Shown here piece after piece: positions 1 to 11,698 of a DNA stretch of 64,000 nt. The DNA is from Anaerosacchariphilus hominis (GTDB lineage: Bacteria; Bacillota; Clostridia; Lachnospirales; Lachnospiraceae). Below the pieces are notes generated by a model. It did not search any database. It was not told the origin of the DNA and saw nothing but the letters and a program-made list of their open reading frames with translations. The stretch spans positions 165,810-229,809 of the forward strand of contig NZ_JACOOR010000007.1 of the NCBI RefSeq assembly GCF_014290175.1, given 5' to 3'. The position numbers and the translations under genes were made by a program. Every line of letters begins with the position of its first letter. Position 1 is the stretch's first letter.

Positions 1-245
1 ACGCAGACAGATCTTTCAGCTTCATCACAAAGACTCCGCCTGCAGCAGTACTGCTGAAGAAGGCTTGCAAGATTCAGTCCGGTTCCGGAGTTCCGAACAA
101 GACTAAGGTTGCTACCATCAGCAAGGCTGAGCTTCAGAAGATCGCAGAGCTCAAGATGCCGGACCTGAATGCAGCGAACATTGATTCCGCGATGAGCATG
201 ATCGCCGGAACTGCTCGCAGCATGGGTATCGTTGTTGAGGACTAA
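1..245 (+). CDS. rplK: 50S ribosomal protein L11 (3' part)
   Basis: The window opens inside this gene; the frame from base 3 runs to TAA at 243-245. The readable 80 residues begin [20 protein letters not shown], the rRNA-binding C-terminal domain of L11, and end in GIVVED, a usual L11 C-terminus. L11 sits at the GTPase-associated centre of the large subunit with L10 and L7/L12. It lies 78 bp upstream of rplA, the standard rplK-rplA pairing. The 5' end is outside the window. Identification is certain. Confidence 0.97.
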   Translation, partial: ADRSFSFITKTPPAAVLLKKACKIQSGSGVPNKTKVATISKAELQKIAELKMPDLNAANIDSAMSMIAGTARSMGIVVED

Positions 246-323
246 TCGAAACTGTTATAACAAAAGTCAGACGTGGGAGGGAAAACCCTGAATCCCGCAA
301 TTACCACCAGGAGGTTATTTAAT

Positions 324-1016
324 ATGAAACATGGAAAGAAGTATGTTGAGGCTTCTAAGCTCTACGACAAACAGACTCAGTATGATAGAGATGAGGCAGT
401 AGCTATCGTAAAGAAGCTTGCTACCGCAAAATTTGATGAGACCATCGAGGCTCACATCCGTACAGGTTGTGACGGACGTCATGCAGATCAGCAGATCCGT
501 GGCGCTGTTGTACTTCCGCACGGAACCGGTAAGACTGCACGTGTGCTGGTATTCGCTAAGAACGCAAAGGCTGACGAGGCACAGGCAGCAGGCGCAGATT
601 TCGTTGGAGCAGAGGAACTGATTCCGAAGATCCAGAACGAAGGATGGCTTGATTTCGACGTAGTAGTAGCTACCCCGGACATGATGGGCGTTGTAGGACG
701 TCTGGGACGTGTACTTGGACCCAAGGGTCTGATGCCGAACCCGAAGGCCGGAACTGTAACTATGGACGTTACCAAGGCTATCCAGGAGATCAAAGCTGGT
801 AAGATTGAGTATCGACTGGACAAGACTAACATTATCCACGTGCCGATTGGAAAGGCTTCCTTCACAGAGGAGCAGTTAGCGGACAACTTCCAGACGCTGA
901 TCGATGCAATCAATAAGGTTAAGCCGGCAGCTGTAAAGGGCCAGTACCTGAAGAGCGTAACCATCGCTCCGACCATGGGACCGGGCGTAAGACTGAACAC
1001 AGCAAAGCTTGGTTAA
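324..1016 (+). CDS. rplA: 50S ribosomal protein L1
   Basis: A 230-residue protein matching L1, the L1-stalk protein that helps E-site tRNA leave the ribosome and can repress its own operon by binding mRNA. The family signature is visible in the middle ([20 protein letters not shown], then [11 protein letters not shown]). The ATG at 324 is chosen because AGGAGG lies 9 bases upstream and the N-terminus [10 protein letters not shown] fits the family; an in-frame upstream start would add a non-homologous extension. It is cotranscribed with rplK. Length is normal. Confidence 0.98.
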   Translation: MKHGKKYVEASKLYDKQTQYDRDEAVAIVKKLATAKFDETIEAHIRTGCDGRHADQQIRGAVVLPHGTGKTARVLVFAKNAKADEAQAAGADFVGAEELIPKIQNEGWLDFDVVVATPDMMGVVGRLGRVLGPKGLMPNPKAGTVTMDVTKAIQEIKAGKIEYRLDKTNIIHVPIGKASFTEEQLADNFQTLIDAINKVKPAAVKGQYLKSVTIAPTMGPGVRLNTAKLG

Positions 1017-1029
1017 TCAAAAATATTGG

Positions 1030-1058
1030 TTGACATTCATAAAAAGATGTGCTATGCT
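1030..1058 (+). promoter_or_regulatory. Promoter of rplJ-rplL
   Basis: TTGACA at 1030-1035 and TATGCT at 1053-1058, 17 bp apart, directly after rplA. The transcript would begin with the L10 leader, so rplJ-rplL has its own promoter within the ribosomal cluster. Confidence 0.75.
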
Positions 1059-1064
1059 TTCATA

Positions 1065-1193
1065 GCATGTAACACGACCCGAAGACAGCAGGTGCCGCAA
1101 GGCATAAGTTGAATACGCCTGCCGAGGACGATATGCATTCACTTTGAATGATTTTTCGAAACCTCTCTGTCTTCATGGACAGAGAGGTTTTTA
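1065..1193 (+). ncRNA. L10-type ribosomal leader with intrinsic terminator
   Basis: The stretch between rplA and rplJ contains a structured region (GAAGACAGCAGGTGCC then GCCTGCCGAGGAC, 1080-1128) of the kind bound by the L10(L12)4 complex in Firmicutes. It is followed by a strong hairpin, AACCTCTCTGTC (1160-1171) pairing with GACAGAGAGGTT (1178-1189), then a T-run. Known L10 leaders use such a terminator for feedback attenuation. The family assignment is from position and motif; no covariance search was run. Confidence 0.7.
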
Positions 1194-1345
1194 TGTAACA
1201 GGGAATTCCGGCGGAATCCCCTGCCACATAAAAATTCGATCGCACTGCGGCGGAGCGGAATGATGTCGCTTAGGTGACCCGCCGCAGGCGGAGAATTCTG
1301 CAAGCAGGATTCTTTCGTATATCGGGTTGGTGAACACATAGACTA
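1188..1345. repeat. Structured intergenic repeat after the L10 leader terminator
   Basis: Immediately after the terminator is a second hairpin (ATGT..AGGGAATTC / GAATCCCCT..ACAT, about 1193-1231). GC-rich inverted repeats follow (GCGGCGG near 1246, CCGCCGCAGG near 1280, and a GAATTCTGC-AAGCAGGATTC stem near 1301-1313). A similar hairpin follows the rpoC terminator at 10313. No gene is seen here. Confidence 0.45.
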
Positions 1346-1364
1346 ATAAGGAGGTACACCACTC

Positions 1365-1856
1365 ATGGCAAAAATCGAGCTGAAGAAACCGGTTGTAGAA
1401 GAGATTTCCGCAAATATCGAAGGTGCTCAGTCCGTTGTTCTTGTTCAGTACTGCGGTCTGACCGTAGAGCAGGACACAAGACTTCGTAAAGAGCTCAGAG
1501 ATAACGGAATCGTCTACAAGGTTTACAAGAATACGATGATGAACTTCGCATTCAAGGGAACAGATTGTGAGAGCCTGGCTCCGCAGCTGGAGGGCCCGAA
1601 CGCAATTGCTATCTCCAAGACAGATGCAACTGCTCCGGCACGTATCCTTGCAAAGTTCGGCAAAGAGGCACCGGCTCTTGAGATCAAGGGCGGTATCGTA
1701 GAGGGAACTTACTACGACGCAACTGGCATGGCTGAGATCGCAAAGGTTCCGTCCAGAGAAGAGCTTCTTGGCAAGCTGCTTGGCAGCATCCAGTCCCCGA
1801 TTACAAACATGGCACGCGTTCTCAATCAGATCGCAGAGGCCAAGGCAGAGGCATAA
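1365..1856 (+). CDS. rplJ: 50S ribosomal protein L10
   Basis: A 163-residue L10, which anchors the L7/L12 stalk dimers to 23S rRNA beside L11. The N-terminus MAKIELKKPVVEEISANI and the internal RKELRDNGIVYKVYKNTM are typical. The C-terminal helix that binds L12 ends in IAEAKAEA. AAGGAGG lies 10 bases before the ATG at 1365. It forms an operon with rplL, 86 bp downstream, and is expected to repress both through the upstream leader. Confidence 0.98.
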   Translation: MAKIELKKPVVEEISANIEGAQSVVLVQYCGLTVEQDTRLRKELRDNGIVYKVYKNTMMNFAFKGTDCESLAPQLEGPNAIAISKTDATAPARILAKFGKEAPALEIKGGIVEGTYYDATGMAEIAKVPSREELLGKLLGSIQSPITNMARVLNQIAEAKAEA

Positions 1857-1942
1857 GGTTCGCCTTACGGGACAAACATTGCGCATAAGCGCATAATATC
1901 AAAAAAACGAATTTTAAAATCAAAAATCAGGAGGAAAATAAA

Positions 1943-2317
1943 ATGGCAAAGTTAACTACCGCTGAGTTTATCGACGCTATCAAAGAGTTATCCGTATTAG
2001 AGCTGAACGAGCTGGTAAAGGCTTGTGAGGAAGAGTTTGGTGTATCTGCAGCAGCAGGTGTTGTTGTAGCAGCAGCAGGTGCTGGCGAGGCAGCAGCTGA
2101 GGAGAAGGATTCCTTCGACGTAGAGCTGACAAGCGCTGGAGATTCCAAGGTTAAGGTTATCAAGGTTGTTCGTGAGGTAACTGGTCTGGGTCTGAAGGAA
2201 GCTAAGGACCTGGTAGACGGCGCACCGAAGGTACTGAAAGAGGGCGTTTCCAAGGCAGAGGCTGACGAGCTGAAGGCTAAGCTTGAGGAGCAGGGAGCTA
2301 CTGTAACCCTGAAATAA
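1943..2317 (+). CDS. rplL: 50S ribosomal protein L7/L12
   Basis: A 124-residue L7/L12, the multicopy acidic stalk protein that recruits translation GTPases. It shows the N-terminal dimerisation region ([20 protein letters not shown]), an Ala/Gly-rich hinge near residues 35-50, and the C-terminal domain with [20 protein letters not shown] and a terminal GATVTLK. The ATG at 1943 follows CAGGAGGA. A terminator lies 19 bases downstream, closing the operon before rpoB. Confidence 0.98.
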   Translation: MAKLTTAEFIDAIKELSVLELNELVKACEEEFGVSAAAGVVVAAAGAGEAAAEEKDSFDVELTSAGDSKVKVIKVVREVTGLGLKEAKDLVDGAPKVLKEGVSKAEADELKAKLEEQGATVTLK

Positions 2318-2335
2318 GTTTAAATGAACTTATGG

Positions 2336-2368
2336 AGCCGGGCAGATTGATTCTGCCCGGCTTCTTTT
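2336..2368 (+). terminator. Intrinsic terminator after rplL
   Basis: AGCCGGGCAGA (2336-2346) pairs perfectly with TCTGCCCGGCT (2352-2362), followed by TCTTTT. It separates rplJL from rpoBC. Confidence 0.9.
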
Positions 2369-2474
2369 AAAAAATCATTTGTAAATAAAAAATCATTTGA
2401 AAACCACAATTCAGCAATTTCCTGAAATTTCATTTTTAATTTCCCAGAATTTAAAAAAATCGAAAAAAGAATAC

Positions 2475-2608
2475 TTGACTTTTAAAGGCTCTTATGATAT
2501 CATGTAGGATGCACTATTGTGGTGAGCTAGGCTCTGAATTCATTTTGCATTTTGTGCAAAATCACGAAATAGTAGCTAACTTCCATATTAAATAAGGGGT
2601 GAACGTCA
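2475..2608 (+). promoter_or_regulatory. rpoBC promoter and 5' leader
   Basis: TTGACT at 2475-2480 and TATCAT at 2498-2503 have 17-bp spacing. The roughly 100-base leader before rpoB includes a perfect hairpin, ATTTTGCA/TGCAAAAT (about 2543-2563), and ends with a ribosome-binding site (AAGGGGTGA). The region from 2369 to 2474 is AT-rich with nothing recognisable. Confidence 0.65.
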
Positions 2609-5600
2609 ATGGAAAAGAACAGAATACGTCCGGTCTCAACCGGTAAGAACTTCAGAATGAGCTATTCCAGACAGAAAGAAGTCCTGGAAATGCCGAACCT
2701 CATTGAGGTCCAGAAGGATTCCTATGATTGGTTCCTTCGGGAAGGTCTTCGAGAAGTGTTCGATGACATCTCTCCCATCGCCGATTACAGCGGACATCTG
2801 AGTCTGGATTTTGTAGACTTCACGCTCTGCACCGGTGAGGATGATCTCAAATACACCATCGAAGAATGCAAGGAAAGAGATGCGACCTACGCAGCTCCCC
2901 TGAAGGTAAAAGTACGTCTTTATAATAAAGAGACAGATGAAATTAATGAACACGAGATTTTCATGGGTGACCTGCCGCTGATGACGGAGACAGGTACATT
3001 CGTGATCAACGGCGCAGAACGTGTTATCGTCAGCCAGCTCGTACGTTCCCCTGGAATTTACTATGCGATTGATCATGATAAATTAGGAAAAGGCCTTTAC
3101 TCCTGTACAGTTATCCCGAACCGTGGCGCATGGCTGGAGTATGAGACAGATTCCAACGATGTATTTTATGTACGTGTAGACCGTACCAGAAAGGTGCCCG
3201 TTACCGTTCTGATTCGTGCCCTGGGTTACGGAACGAACCCGGAGATTATCGATCTGTTCGGCGAGGAGCCGAAGATCCTGGCGACCTTGGCAAAGGATAC
3301 CGCGGAGAGCTATCAGGAAGGCCTTCTGGAGCTGTATAAGAAGATCCGTCCGGGCGAGCCGCTGGCAGTGGAGAGCGCTGAGAGCCTGATCATGAGCATG
3401 TTCTTCGATCCCAGAAGATATGATCTGGCAAAGGTAGGCCGTTATAAGTTCAATAAGAAGCTGATGCTCCGTAACCGTATCACCGGCCATGTGCTGGCTG
3501 AGGATGTGGTAGATACCCAGACCGGCGAGATCATTGCAGAGGCAGGCACCGAGGTAACCCGCGAGCTGGCTGATGAGATCCAGAATGCGGCAGTTCCCTT
3601 CGTAATGATCCGGACTGAGGAGCGCGATGTTCGTGTAATCTCCAGTATGATGGTAGATCTGCGTCACTACGTGGATGTGGATCCGGAGGAGCTTGGTGTT
3701 ACAGAATTAGTATATTATCCGGCTCTGGAAAAGATACTGGAAGAAAATGAAAGCATCGAAGATATCAAAGAGGCTGTGAAGCGTGATATCCACGAGCTGA
3801 TTCCGAAGCATATTACCAAGGAAGACATCATTGCTTCCATTAACTATAACCTGCACCTGGAGTACGGTATCGGTAATGAGGACGATATCGACCATCTGGG
3901 CAACCGTCGTATCCGTGCGGTAGGCGAGCTGCTTCAGAACCAGTACCGTATCGGTCTTTCAAGAATGGAGCGTACCGTTCGGGAGCGTATGACTACCCAG
4001 GATCAGGATAACATTACACCGCAGTCCCTGATTAATATCAAGCCGGTAACTGCAGCCGTGAAGGAGTTCTTCGGATCTTCCCAGCTGTCTCAGTTCATGG
4101 ATCAGAACAACCCGCTGGGCGAGCTGACGCACAAGCGTCGTCTGTCCGCACTGGGACCGGGCGGTCTGTCCAGAGATCGTGCGGGATTCGAGGTACGAGA
4201 CGTACATTACTCCCATTACGGAAGAATGTGCCCCATTGAGACCCCTGAGGGACCGAACATCGGTCTGATTAACTCTCTGGCATCCTATGCGAGAATTAAC
4301 GAGTATGGTTTCATCGAGACACCGTACCGGAAGATTGATAAAGAGGATCCGAAGAATCCGCGTGTCACAGACGAAGTAGTCTACATGACCGCTGATGAAG
4401 AGGATAACTACCATGTAGCACAGGCAAATGAGCCTCTGGATGAAGAAGGACACTTCGTTCATAAGAATGTATCCGGTCGTTACCGTGAGGAGACCCAGGA
4501 GTACGAGCGTTCCATGTTCGATTACATGGACGTGTCTCCGCGAATGGTATTCTCCGTGGCTACCGCGCTGATTCCGTTCCTGCAGAACGACGACGCGAAC
4601 CGTGCGCTGATGGGATCCAACATGCAGCGTCAGGCCGTACCGCTTCTGACCACAGAGGCACCGGTAGTCGGAACGGGAATCGAAGTAAAGACCGCAGTGG
4701 ACTCCGGTGTGTGCGTAGTCGCAAAACATGCCGGCGTGGTAGAGCGTTCCGTATCCAATGAGATCGTAATCAAGTGTGAGGACGGCACCAGAGATACTTA
4801 TCGCCTGACCAAGTTCTCACGAAGCAACCAGAGCAACTGCTACAACCAGAGACCCATCGTATTCAAAGGCGACAAGGTAGAAAAAGGAACTGTCATCGCA
4901 GACGGACCTTCCACATCCGGCGGAGAGCTGGCGCTGGGTAAGAACCCGCTGATCGGCTTCATGACCTGGGAAGGCTATAACTACGAGGACGCTGTTCTTC
5001 TTAGCGAGCGTTTGGTTGAGGATGATGTATATACCTCCATTCATATCGAGGAGTATGAGGCAGAGGCCCGTGATACCAAACTGGGACCGGAAGAGATCAC
5101 AAGAGACGTTCCGGGTGTGGGCGACGACGCTCTGAAAGATCTGGACGAGCGGGGAATTATCCGTATCGGAGCAGAGGTTCGTGCCGGTGATATCCTGGTA
5201 GGTAAGGTAACTCCCAAGGGAGAGACTGAGCTGACCGCAGAGGAGAGACTGCTGAGAGCCATCTTCGGTGAGAAGGCCCGCGAGGTCCGTGACACTTCTC
5301 TGAAGGTGCCCCACGGCGAGTATGGTATTGTGGTAGACGCCAAGGTATTTACCAGAGAGAACGGCGATGAGCTGTCTCCGGGAGTAAATCAGGCGGTTCG
5401 TATTTATATTGCTCAGAAGCGTAAGATTTCCGTAGGTGACAAGATGGCAGGCCGTCACGGAAATAAGGGTGTCGTTTCCCGTGTACTTCCGGTAGAGGAT
5501 ATGCCCTTCCTGCCCAACGGCCGTCCCCTGGATATCGTTCTGAACCCCCTGGGCGTACCTTCCCGTATGAATATCGGACAGGTGCTGGAGATTCATCTGA

Positions 5601-6532
5601 GTCTGGCAGCGAAAGCTCTGGGATTCAATGTATCCACTCCGGTATTCTCCGGCGCGAACGAGAGCGATATCATGGATACCCTGGATCTGGCAAATGATTA
5701 TGTGAACCTGCCTTTCGACGACGCAGAGGCTGCGGAGTGGAAGGAAAAGGGCGAGGAAACTACCGCGGACGGAAAGCCCTGGAACGGCGAGACCTTCACC
5801 GGTATCCACGGCGAGGAGCTGCTTCCCGAGGTTCTTCAGTATCTGGACGAGAACCGTGAGCATAGAAAGCTCTGGAAGGGTGTTCCCATTTCCAGAGACG
5901 GTAAGGTGCGGCTGCGTGACGGACGTACAGGCGAGTATTTTGACGGCGCCGTAACCATCGGTCACATGCACTACCTGAAGCTGCATCACCTGGTAGATGA
6001 TAAGATTCATGCCCGTTCTACCGGACCGTACTCCCTGGTTACCCAGCAGCCGTTGGGTGGTAAGGCACAGTTCGGTGGACAGCGTTTCGGAGAGATGGAG
6101 GTGTGGGCTCTGGAGGCCTACGGCGCATCTTACACCCTGCAGGAGATCCTGACCATGAAGTCCGACGACGTTATCGGTCGTGTAAAGACTTACGAGGCTA
6201 TTATCAAGGGTGATAATATCCCGAAACCGGGTATTCCCGAGTCATTCAAGGTACTTTTAAAAGAGCTTCAGTCCCTGGGTCTGGACGTGAGGGTACTGCG
6301 CGATGACAATACAGAAGTAGAGATTATGGAAACCAGCGACTACAACGGAGACGTGGATCTGCGTTCCATCATTGAGGGCGACCGCCGGTTCAAGGATGAC
6401 GAGGATTCCTATGGCGACTACGGCTTCAGCAAGCAGGAGTTCGACGGTGAGGAACTGGTAGATGTACAGGAAGATCCGGATGATTCCGACGAGAGCTTTT
6501 CGGACTTCGATGGAGATTTTGAAGAAGAATAA
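2609..6532 (+). CDS. rpoB: DNA-directed RNA polymerase subunit beta
   Basis: A 1307-residue beta subunit, the core polymerase subunit that forms one side of the active-site cleft and the rifampicin pocket. Visible landmarks include the rifampicin region ([20 protein letters not shown], then [13 protein letters not shown]), [26 protein letters not shown], and the C-terminal clamp segment [20 protein letters not shown]. The last 70 or so residues are an acidic tail (ending in DFEEE), giving slightly more than the usual length. GGGGTGA precedes the ATG at 2609. It is followed after 17 bp by rpoC. Confidence 0.99.
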   Translation: MEKNRIRPVSTGKNFRMSYSRQKEVLEMPNLIEVQKDSYDWFLREGLREVFDDISPIADYSGHLSLDFVDFTLCTGEDDLKYTIEECKERDATYAAPLKVKVRLYNKETDEINEHEIFMGDLPLMTETGTFVINGAERVIVSQLVRSPGIYYAIDHDKLGKGLYSCTVIPNRGAWLEYETDSNDVFYVRVDRTRKVPVTVLIRALGYGTNPEIIDLFGEEPKILATLAKDTAESYQEGLLELYKKIRPGEPLAVESAESLIMSMFFDPRRYDLAKVGRYKFNKKLMLRNRITGHVLAEDVVDTQTGEIIAEAGTEVTRELADEIQNAAVPFVMIRTEERDVRVISSMMVDLRHYVDVDPEELGVTELVYYPALEKILEENESIEDIKEAVKRDIHELIPKHITKEDIIASINYNLHLEYGIGNEDDIDHLGNRRIRAVGELLQNQYRIGLSRMERTVRERMTTQDQDNITPQSLINIKPVTAAVKEFFGSSQLSQFMDQNNPLGELTHKRRLSALGPGGLSRDRAGFEVRDVHYSHYGRMCPIETPEGPNIGLINSLASYARINEYGFIETPYRKIDKEDPKNPRVTDEVVYMTADEEDNYHVAQANEPLDEEGHFVHKNVSGRYREETQEYERSMFDYMDVSPRMVFSVATALIPFLQNDDANRALMGSNMQRQAVPLLTTEAPVVGTGIEVKTAVDSGVCVVAKHAGVVERSVSNEIVIKCEDGTRDTYRLTKFSRSNQSNCYNQRPIVFKGDKVEKGTVIADGPSTSGGELALGKNPLIGFMTWEGYNYEDAVLLSERLVEDDVYTSIHIEEYEAEARDTKLGPEEITRDVPGVGDDALKDLDERGIIRIGAEVRAGDILVGKVTPKGETELTAEERLLRAIFGEKAREVRDTSLKVPHGEYGIVVDAKVFTRENGDELSPGVNQAVRIYIAQKRKISVGDKMAGRHGNKGVVSRVLPVEDMPFLPNGRPLDIVLNPLGVPSRMNIGQVLEIHLSLAAKALGFNVSTPVFSGANESDIMDTLDLANDYVNLPFDDAEAAEWKEKGEETTADGKPWNGETFTGIHGEELLPEVLQYLDENREHRKLWKGVPISRDGKVRLRDGRTGEYFDGAVTIGHMHYLKLHHLVDDKIHARSTGPYSLVTQQPLGGKAQFGGQRFGEMEVWALEAYGASYTLQEILTMKSDDVIGRVKTYEAIIKGDNIPKPGIPESFKVLLKELQSLGLDVRVLRDDNTEVEIMETSDYNGDVDLRSIIEGDRRFKDDEDSYGDYGFSKQEFDGEELVDVQEDPDDSDESFSDFDGDFEEE

Positions 6533-6549
6533 GGAAGGGAGTGCCATTC

Positions 6550-9500
6550 ATGCCAGAAACAACGAATCAGGCTGTATATCAGCCGATGACTTTCGACGCG
6601 ATTCGTATCGGACTTGCGTCCCCGGAGAAGATCCGGGAGTGGTCAAGAGGCGAGGTGAAGAAGCCTGAAACCATCAATTACAGAACCCTGAAACCGGAAA
6701 AAGACGGCTTATTCTGTGAAAGAATCTTCGGACCCAGCAAGGACTGGGAGTGCCACTGCGGAAAGTACAAAAAGATTCGCTATAAAGGTGTAGTCTGCGA
6801 CCGTTGTGGAGTAGAGGTTACAAAGTCAAATGTCCGCCGTGAGCGTATGGGCCACATCGAGTTGGCCGCTCCGGTGTCTCATATCTGGTACTTTAAGGGC
6901 ATCCCCAGCCGGATGGGACTGATCCTGGATTTGTCTCCCCGTACACTGGAGAAGGTTCTGTACTTCGCATCCTACATTGTGCTGGACGCAGGCGATACCG
7001 AGCTTCAGTATAAGCAGGTACTGTCTGAAAAAGAGTATCAGGATATGCGTGAGAAGTATGGCAATCGTTTCCGGGTAGGCATGGGAGCAGAGTCCATCAA
7101 AGAGCTGCTGCAGGCCATCGATCTGGAGAAGGAGTCCGTAGAACTGAAAGCAGGCCTGAAGGATGCCAGCGGCCAGAAGCGTGCCCGTATCATCAAGCGT
7201 TTGGAGGTCGTAGAGGCCTTCCGTGAGTCCGGAAACAAACCGGAATGGATGATTCTGGATGCGGTTCCGGTTATTCCGCCCGATCTGCGTCCCATGGTAC
7301 AGCTGGATGGAGGACGTTTCGCTACCTCCGACCTGAACGATCTGTATCGTAGAATTATCAACAGAAATAACCGACTGACCCGTCTTCTTGAGCTGGGTGC
7401 GCCGGATATCATCGTCCGCAACGAGAAGCGTATGCTGCAGGAGGCTGTAGACGCGCTGATCGATAACGGACGCCGTGGCCGTCCCGTAACCGGTCCGGGT
7501 AACAGAGCCCTGAAGTCTCTGTCTGACATGCTGAAAGGTAAGTCCGGACGTTTCCGTCAGAACCTGCTGGGTAAGCGTGTTGACTATTCCGGACGTTCCG
7601 TTATCGTCGTAGGTCCGGAGCTGAAGATTTACCAGTGCGGTCTTCCGAAGGAGATGGCTATCGAGCTGTTCAAGCCCTTCGTTATGAAGGAGCTGGTACA
7701 GAACGGTACCGCACATAATATTAAGAGCGCGAAGAAAATGGTAGAGCGCCAGGTACAGCCTGAAGTATGGGATGTACTGGAAGACGTGATCAAAGAGCAT
7801 CCGGTTATGCTGAACCGTGCTCCTACACTGCATCGTCTTGGTATTCAGGCCTTCGAGCCGATTCTGGTAGAAGGTAAGGCTATCAAGCTGCATCCGCTGG
7901 TTTGTACCGCATTCAACGCAGACTTCGACGGAGACCAGATGGCAGTACATCTTCCCCTGTCCGTAGAGGCGCAGGCGGAGTGCCGTTTCCTGCTGCTCTC
8001 CCCGAACAACCTGCTGAAGCCGTCTGATGGCGGCCCCGTAGCCGTACCGTCTCAGGATATGGTTCTGGGTATCTACTACCTGACACAGGAGCGTCCGGGT
8101 ATCGAAGGCGAAGGCAAGTTCTTTAAGAACCTGAACGAAGCCATCCTGGCTTATGAGAATAAAGTGATCCGTCTGCAGTCCAGAATTAAGGTTCGTGTAA
8201 CCCGAAACCTGGCTGACGGAACCGAGATGACAGGTATCGTAGAGTCTACCCTGGGACGTTTCCTCTTCAATGAGATTCTGCCGCAGGATCTGGGCTTCGT
8301 AGACCGTACCATCCCGGGTAATGAGTTGGTACTGGAAGTAGACTTCCACGTAGGTAAGAAGGGCCTGAAGCAGATTCTGGAGAAGGTCATCAATACCCAC
8401 GGAGCCACCAGAACCGCAGAGGTGCTGGATGACATCAAGGCCATGGGATACAAGTATTCCACCCGTGCGGCCATGACCGTATCCATTTCCGACATGACCG
8501 TGCCGCCTGAGAAGCCGGAGCTGATTCAGAAGGCACAGGATACCGTAGATAAGATTACACGGAACTATAAGCGTGGTCTGATTACGGAAGAAGAGCGTTA
8601 TAAAGAGGTTGTTGAGACCTGGAAGGATACGGACGCGATCCTGACTAAGGCATTGCTGGACGGCCTGGATCGTTACAACAACATCTACATGATGGCCGAT
8701 TCCGGAGCCCGTGGTTCCGATAAGCAGATCAAGCAGCTTGCAGGTATGCGAGGACTGATGGCCGATACCACCGGTCACACCATCGAGCTTCCTATCAAGT
8801 CTAACTTCCGTGAGGGTCTGGACGTTCTGGAGTACTTCATGTCAGCCCATGGAGCACGAAAGGGTATGTCCGATACCGCTCTGCGTACCGCAGACTCCGG
8901 TTATCTGACCCGTCGAATGGTAGACGTATCTCAGGATCTGATTGTCCGTGAGGTTGACTGCTGCGAAGGCAAGGGTGAGATCCCGGGCATGGTAGTAAAG
9001 GCCTTCATGGATGGCAAGGAAGAGATCGAGAGCCTGCAGGATCGTATCACCGGACGTTTCGCGTGCGAGACTGTATACGATAAGGACGGCAACGTACTGG
9101 TTAAGGCAAATCATATGATTACCCCGAGACGTGCAGCCGCTATTATAAAAAAAGGCGTAGATAAGGACGGCAATCCCATTGACAGCCTGAAGATCCGTAC
9201 GATTCTGACCTGTAAATCCCACATCGGTGTATGTGCGAAGTGCTACGGCGCGAACATGGCAACCGGTGAGGCTGTACAGGTGGGTGAGGCAGTCGGTATC
9301 ATTGCAGCGCAGTCTATCGGTGAGCCGGGTACACAGCTGACCATGAGAACCTTCCACAGCGGCGGTGTCGCAGGTGGAGATATCACACAGGGTCTTCCCC
9401 GTGTCGAGGAGCTTTTCGAGGCCAGAAAGCCGAAGGGACTTGCGATTATTACAGAGATTGCCGGAACCGTTACCATTCTGGATACCAAGAAGAAGCGCGA

Positions 9501-10242
9501 GATTCAGGTGACAGGCGAGGATGGAGAGTCCAAGATATACCTGATTCCTTACGGTTCCCGTATCAAGGTTCAGGACGGCCAGGTACTGGAGGCCGGCGAT
9601 GAGCTGACAGAAGGTAGTGTAAACCCCCATGACATTCTGAAGATCAAGGGTGTACGTGCCGTACAGGATTACATGATCCGTGAAGTTCAGCGTGTATATC
9701 GTCTGCAGGGTGTAGAAATCGCCGATAAGCATATCGAGATGCTGGTACACCAGATGCTGAAGAAGATTCGCATCGAGGACAACGGAGATTCTGATTTCCT
9801 GCCGGGTACCTTAGTAGATATTCTGGAGTACGAGGATGCCAATGAGCGTCTGCTCGCAGAGGGCAAGCAGCCCGCAGAAGGCAAGCAGATTATGCTTGGT
9901 ATCACCAAAGCATCTCTGGCTACAAATTCCTTCCTGTCCGCAGCATCCTTCCAGGAGACCACCAAGGTTCTGACCGAAGCTGCTATCAAGGGTAAAGTTG
10001 ACCCGCTGATCGGTCTGAAGGAGAACGTACTGATCGGTAAGCTGATTCCTGCCGGAACCGGTATGAAGCGTTATCAGAACGTAAGACTGGATACCGATAT
10101 GGAAGAGGAGAACGAACTGGACTTCGATGAGGAGCTGGATCTGGATGAAGAACTGGATGTGAACGAGGAGACCGATGAGAGTGCTGAGGAGACAGCCCTG
10201 GAGACAGAGGATGCCGAGGCAGAGGAGCCGGTTGAGGAGTAA
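6550..10242 (+). CDS. rpoC: DNA-directed RNA polymerase subunit beta'
   Basis: A 1230-residue beta' subunit. It shows the N-terminal zinc ribbon ([20 protein letters not shown]), the catalytic magnesium loop [12 protein letters not shown], the bridge-helix region ([20 protein letters not shown]) and the second zinc site ([13 protein letters not shown]). The C-terminus is a strongly acidic extension rich in Asp/Glu. The ATG at 6550 is preferred over an in-frame GTG at 6541 because AAGGAAGGGA at 6533-6542 is correctly spaced for 6550 and [12 protein letters not shown] fits the family. It shares the rpoB transcript. Confidence 0.98.
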   Translation: MPETTNQAVYQPMTFDAIRIGLASPEKIREWSRGEVKKPETINYRTLKPEKDGLFCERIFGPSKDWECHCGKYKKIRYKGVVCDRCGVEVTKSNVRRERMGHIELAAPVSHIWYFKGIPSRMGLILDLSPRTLEKVLYFASYIVLDAGDTELQYKQVLSEKEYQDMREKYGNRFRVGMGAESIKELLQAIDLEKESVELKAGLKDASGQKRARIIKRLEVVEAFRESGNKPEWMILDAVPVIPPDLRPMVQLDGGRFATSDLNDLYRRIINRNNRLTRLLELGAPDIIVRNEKRMLQEAVDALIDNGRRGRPVTGPGNRALKSLSDMLKGKSGRFRQNLLGKRVDYSGRSVIVVGPELKIYQCGLPKEMAIELFKPFVMKELVQNGTAHNIKSAKKMVERQVQPEVWDVLEDVIKEHPVMLNRAPTLHRLGIQAFEPILVEGKAIKLHPLVCTAFNADFDGDQMAVHLPLSVEAQAECRFLLLSPNNLLKPSDGGPVAVPSQDMVLGIYYLTQERPGIEGEGKFFKNLNEAILAYENKVIRLQSRIKVRVTRNLADGTEMTGIVESTLGRFLFNEILPQDLGFVDRTIPGNELVLEVDFHVGKKGLKQILEKVINTHGATRTAEVLDDIKAMGYKYSTRAAMTVSISDMTVPPEKPELIQKAQDTVDKITRNYKRGLITEEERYKEVVETWKDTDAILTKALLDGLDRYNNIYMMADSGARGSDKQIKQLAGMRGLMADTTGHTIELPIKSNFREGLDVLEYFMSAHGARKGMSDTALRTADSGYLTRRMVDVSQDLIVREVDCCEGKGEIPGMVVKAFMDGKEEIESLQDRITGRFACETVYDKDGNVLVKANHMITPRRAAAIIKKGVDKDGNPIDSLKIRTILTCKSHIGVCAKCYGANMATGEAVQVGEAVGIIAAQSIGEPGTQLTMRTFHSGGVAGGDITQGLPRVEELFEARKPKGLAIITEIAGTVTILDTKKKREIQVTGEDGESKIYLIPYGSRIKVQDGQVLEAGDELTEGSVNPHDILKIKGVRAVQDYMIREVQRVYRLQGVEIADKHIEMLVHQMLKKIRIEDNGDSDFLPGTLVDILEYEDANERLLAEGKQPAEGKQIMLGITKASLATNSFLSAASFQETTKVLTEAAIKGKVDPLIGLKENVLIGKLIPAGTGMKRYQNVRLDTDMEEENELDFDEELDLDEELDVNEETDESAEETALETEDAEAEEPVEE

Positions 10243-10277
10243 TCCGTAACAGAATCCGCATAGCATTTATAAAATAG

Positions 10278-10315
10278 AACTGCCGTTTCACAGAGATGTG
10301 GAACGGCAGTTTTTT
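10278..10315 (+). terminator. Intrinsic terminator after rpoC
   Basis: AACTGCCGTT (10278-10287) pairs with AACGGCAGTT (10302-10311), followed by a T-run. It ends the rpoBC operon. Confidence 0.88.
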
Positions 10316-10470
10316 ATGGAATAGGAAATTCCGATAGAATTCCCTATTCCATAAAAGCAAGCAGAGCTTGCAAAGATGCGCACTCGGCGCAGTGGTAGAT
10401 GGTTGCTGAAGCAACCGCGCCTCGGCGCGAGAATGTGCCAATGGCACATTCTTTCTTGTGGAATAGGAGA
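10313..10470. repeat. Structured intergenic repeat after the rpoC terminator
   Basis: Directly after the terminator is a hairpin, ATGGAATAGG..AATTC / GAATT..CCTATTCCAT (10316-10353). GCAAGC/GCTTGC, a GCGC-rich stem, and GAATGTGCCA/TGGCACATTC (about 10432-10453) follow. The layout and the AGGAATTCCG-type stem resemble the repeat at 1188. No coding potential is seen. Confidence 0.45.
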
Positions 10471-10473
10471 AAT

Positions 10474-11502
10474 TTAGTTGACACTTACTTCTCCGGCCAG
10501 AATCTTCTGATAATCCTCGTAATTCTTCTGAAGGAGTTCCGGCGTGTTCAGCTCGTAGGGACATTTCTCCATACACTGTCCGCAGTGGAGACAGTCTTCG
10601 ATTTTTTTCATATTCGCCTGCCAGGTTTCATTGAGCCAGGAGGCGGAAGGCGCCCGGCGCACCATCAGGGACATGCGGGCGCAGTTGTTGATGAGGATGC
10701 CGGCAGGACAGGGCATGCAGTAACCGCATCCCCGGCAGAATTCCCCGTTCAGTTCCTGCTTCTCTTTTTCGATAAAGGCGGAAATCTCCGCGTCCAGAGC
10801 GGGCGGTTCATCCATGTAGGAGAGCCATTCCTCCAGCTCTGTCATCTTCTGAATTCCCCAGATGGGAAGCACATTGTCAAACTGGGACATAAAGGCAAAT
10901 GCGGCCCGGGAGTTATTGATGAGGCCTCCGGCCAGGCCTTTCATGGCGATAAAGCCCATGTGATGCTCCTCACAGAGCTTCACCAGCTCCAGCTCTTTTT
11001 CGGAAGAAAGGTAGCTTAAGGGATACTGGAGCGTCTCGTACAGGCCGGACTCGATACATTCTCTGGCCACGCCCAGCTTGTGGGCGGTGACGCCGATGTG
11101 GCGGATCTTTCCGGCAGCTTTGGCCTCCAGCATACACTCATACATGCCGGTGCCGTCGCCGGGGCGGTAGCACTGATCCACACAATGGAACTGGTAGATA
11201 TCCAGATGATCGGTTTTCAGAAGCGTTAAAGAGGTCTCCAGCTGTTCCCGGAAGACCTCCGGGGTGCGTCCCATGGTCTTGCTGGCCAGATAGATCTGAT
11301 CCCGCATTCCCTCAAAGGCATGGCCAAGCTTTTCCTCGCTGTCGCTGTAGGCCCGGGCCGTGTCGAAGAAGCGCATGCCTCCCTCATAGGCCCTGCGGAG
11401 AATGGAGGTGGCAGTCTCCAGATCCACGCGCTGGATGGGAAGGGCGCCAAAGGCATTCTGGGGAACCGTGATGCCGGTAGTTCCTAAAGTAATGGTTTTC
11501 AT
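10474..11502 (-). CDS. Aldo/keto reductase with C-terminal 4Fe-4S ferredoxin domain
   Basis: A 342-residue cytosolic oxidoreductase. Residues 1-265 are an aldo/keto reductase barrel with the Asp-Tyr region FFDTARAYSDSEEKLGHA (Asp and Tyr of the catalytic set), ASKTMGRTP (Lys) and YQFHCVDQ (His). The C-terminus carries Cys clusters CRGCGYCMPCPAGI and CLHCGQCMEKCP, so it belongs to the iron-sulphur-binding predicted oxidoreductases common in Clostridia. AAGGAGA precedes the ATG at 11502. It is convergent with rpoC and divergent from the CobW-like gene. The substrate cannot be told from sequence. Confidence 0.9.
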   Translation of the reverse strand: MKTITLGTTGITVPQNAFGALPIQRVDLETATSILRRAYEGGMRFFDTARAYSDSEEKLGHAFEGMRDQIYLASKTMGRTPEVFREQLETSLTLLKTDHLDIYQFHCVDQCYRPGDGTGMYECMLEAKAAGKIRHIGVTAHKLGVARECIESGLYETLQYPLSYLSSEKELELVKLCEEHHMGFIAMKGLAGGLINNSRAAFAFMSQFDNVLPIWGIQKMTELEEWLSYMDEPPALDAEISAFIEKEKQELNGEFCRGCGYCMPCPAGILINNCARMSLMVRRAPSASWLNETWQANMKKIEDCLHCGQCMEKCPYELNTPELLQKNYEDYQKILAGEVSVN

Positions 11503-11698
11503 AGACAGTCTCCTTATCTTGTAATACCTGTTAAGTAATTGAGAAATCTTCTCAGATTCTGTTTGGATAGTTCTATTCTAGTACGGGGGAGAAAAATCTT
11601 CAAGAAAAACCTGATTTCAGAAAAAGCTGTACCTTCCGGCCGGAATCTGTGTATAATAAAAGACAGAAATAAGAGGAAAGAAGAAGGGAGCCGGCAAT

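Noticed and set aside
4817..6010. 397-residue open frame on the minus strand opposite rpoB
   Set aside because: Shadow of a GC-biased, highly conserved gene; no ribosome-binding site and no recognisable protein features.
6826..8778. 650-residue open frame on the minus strand opposite rpoC
   Set aside because: Lies entirely within rpoC, is Gln/Leu/His-rich without motifs, and is explained by codon usage of the sense gene.
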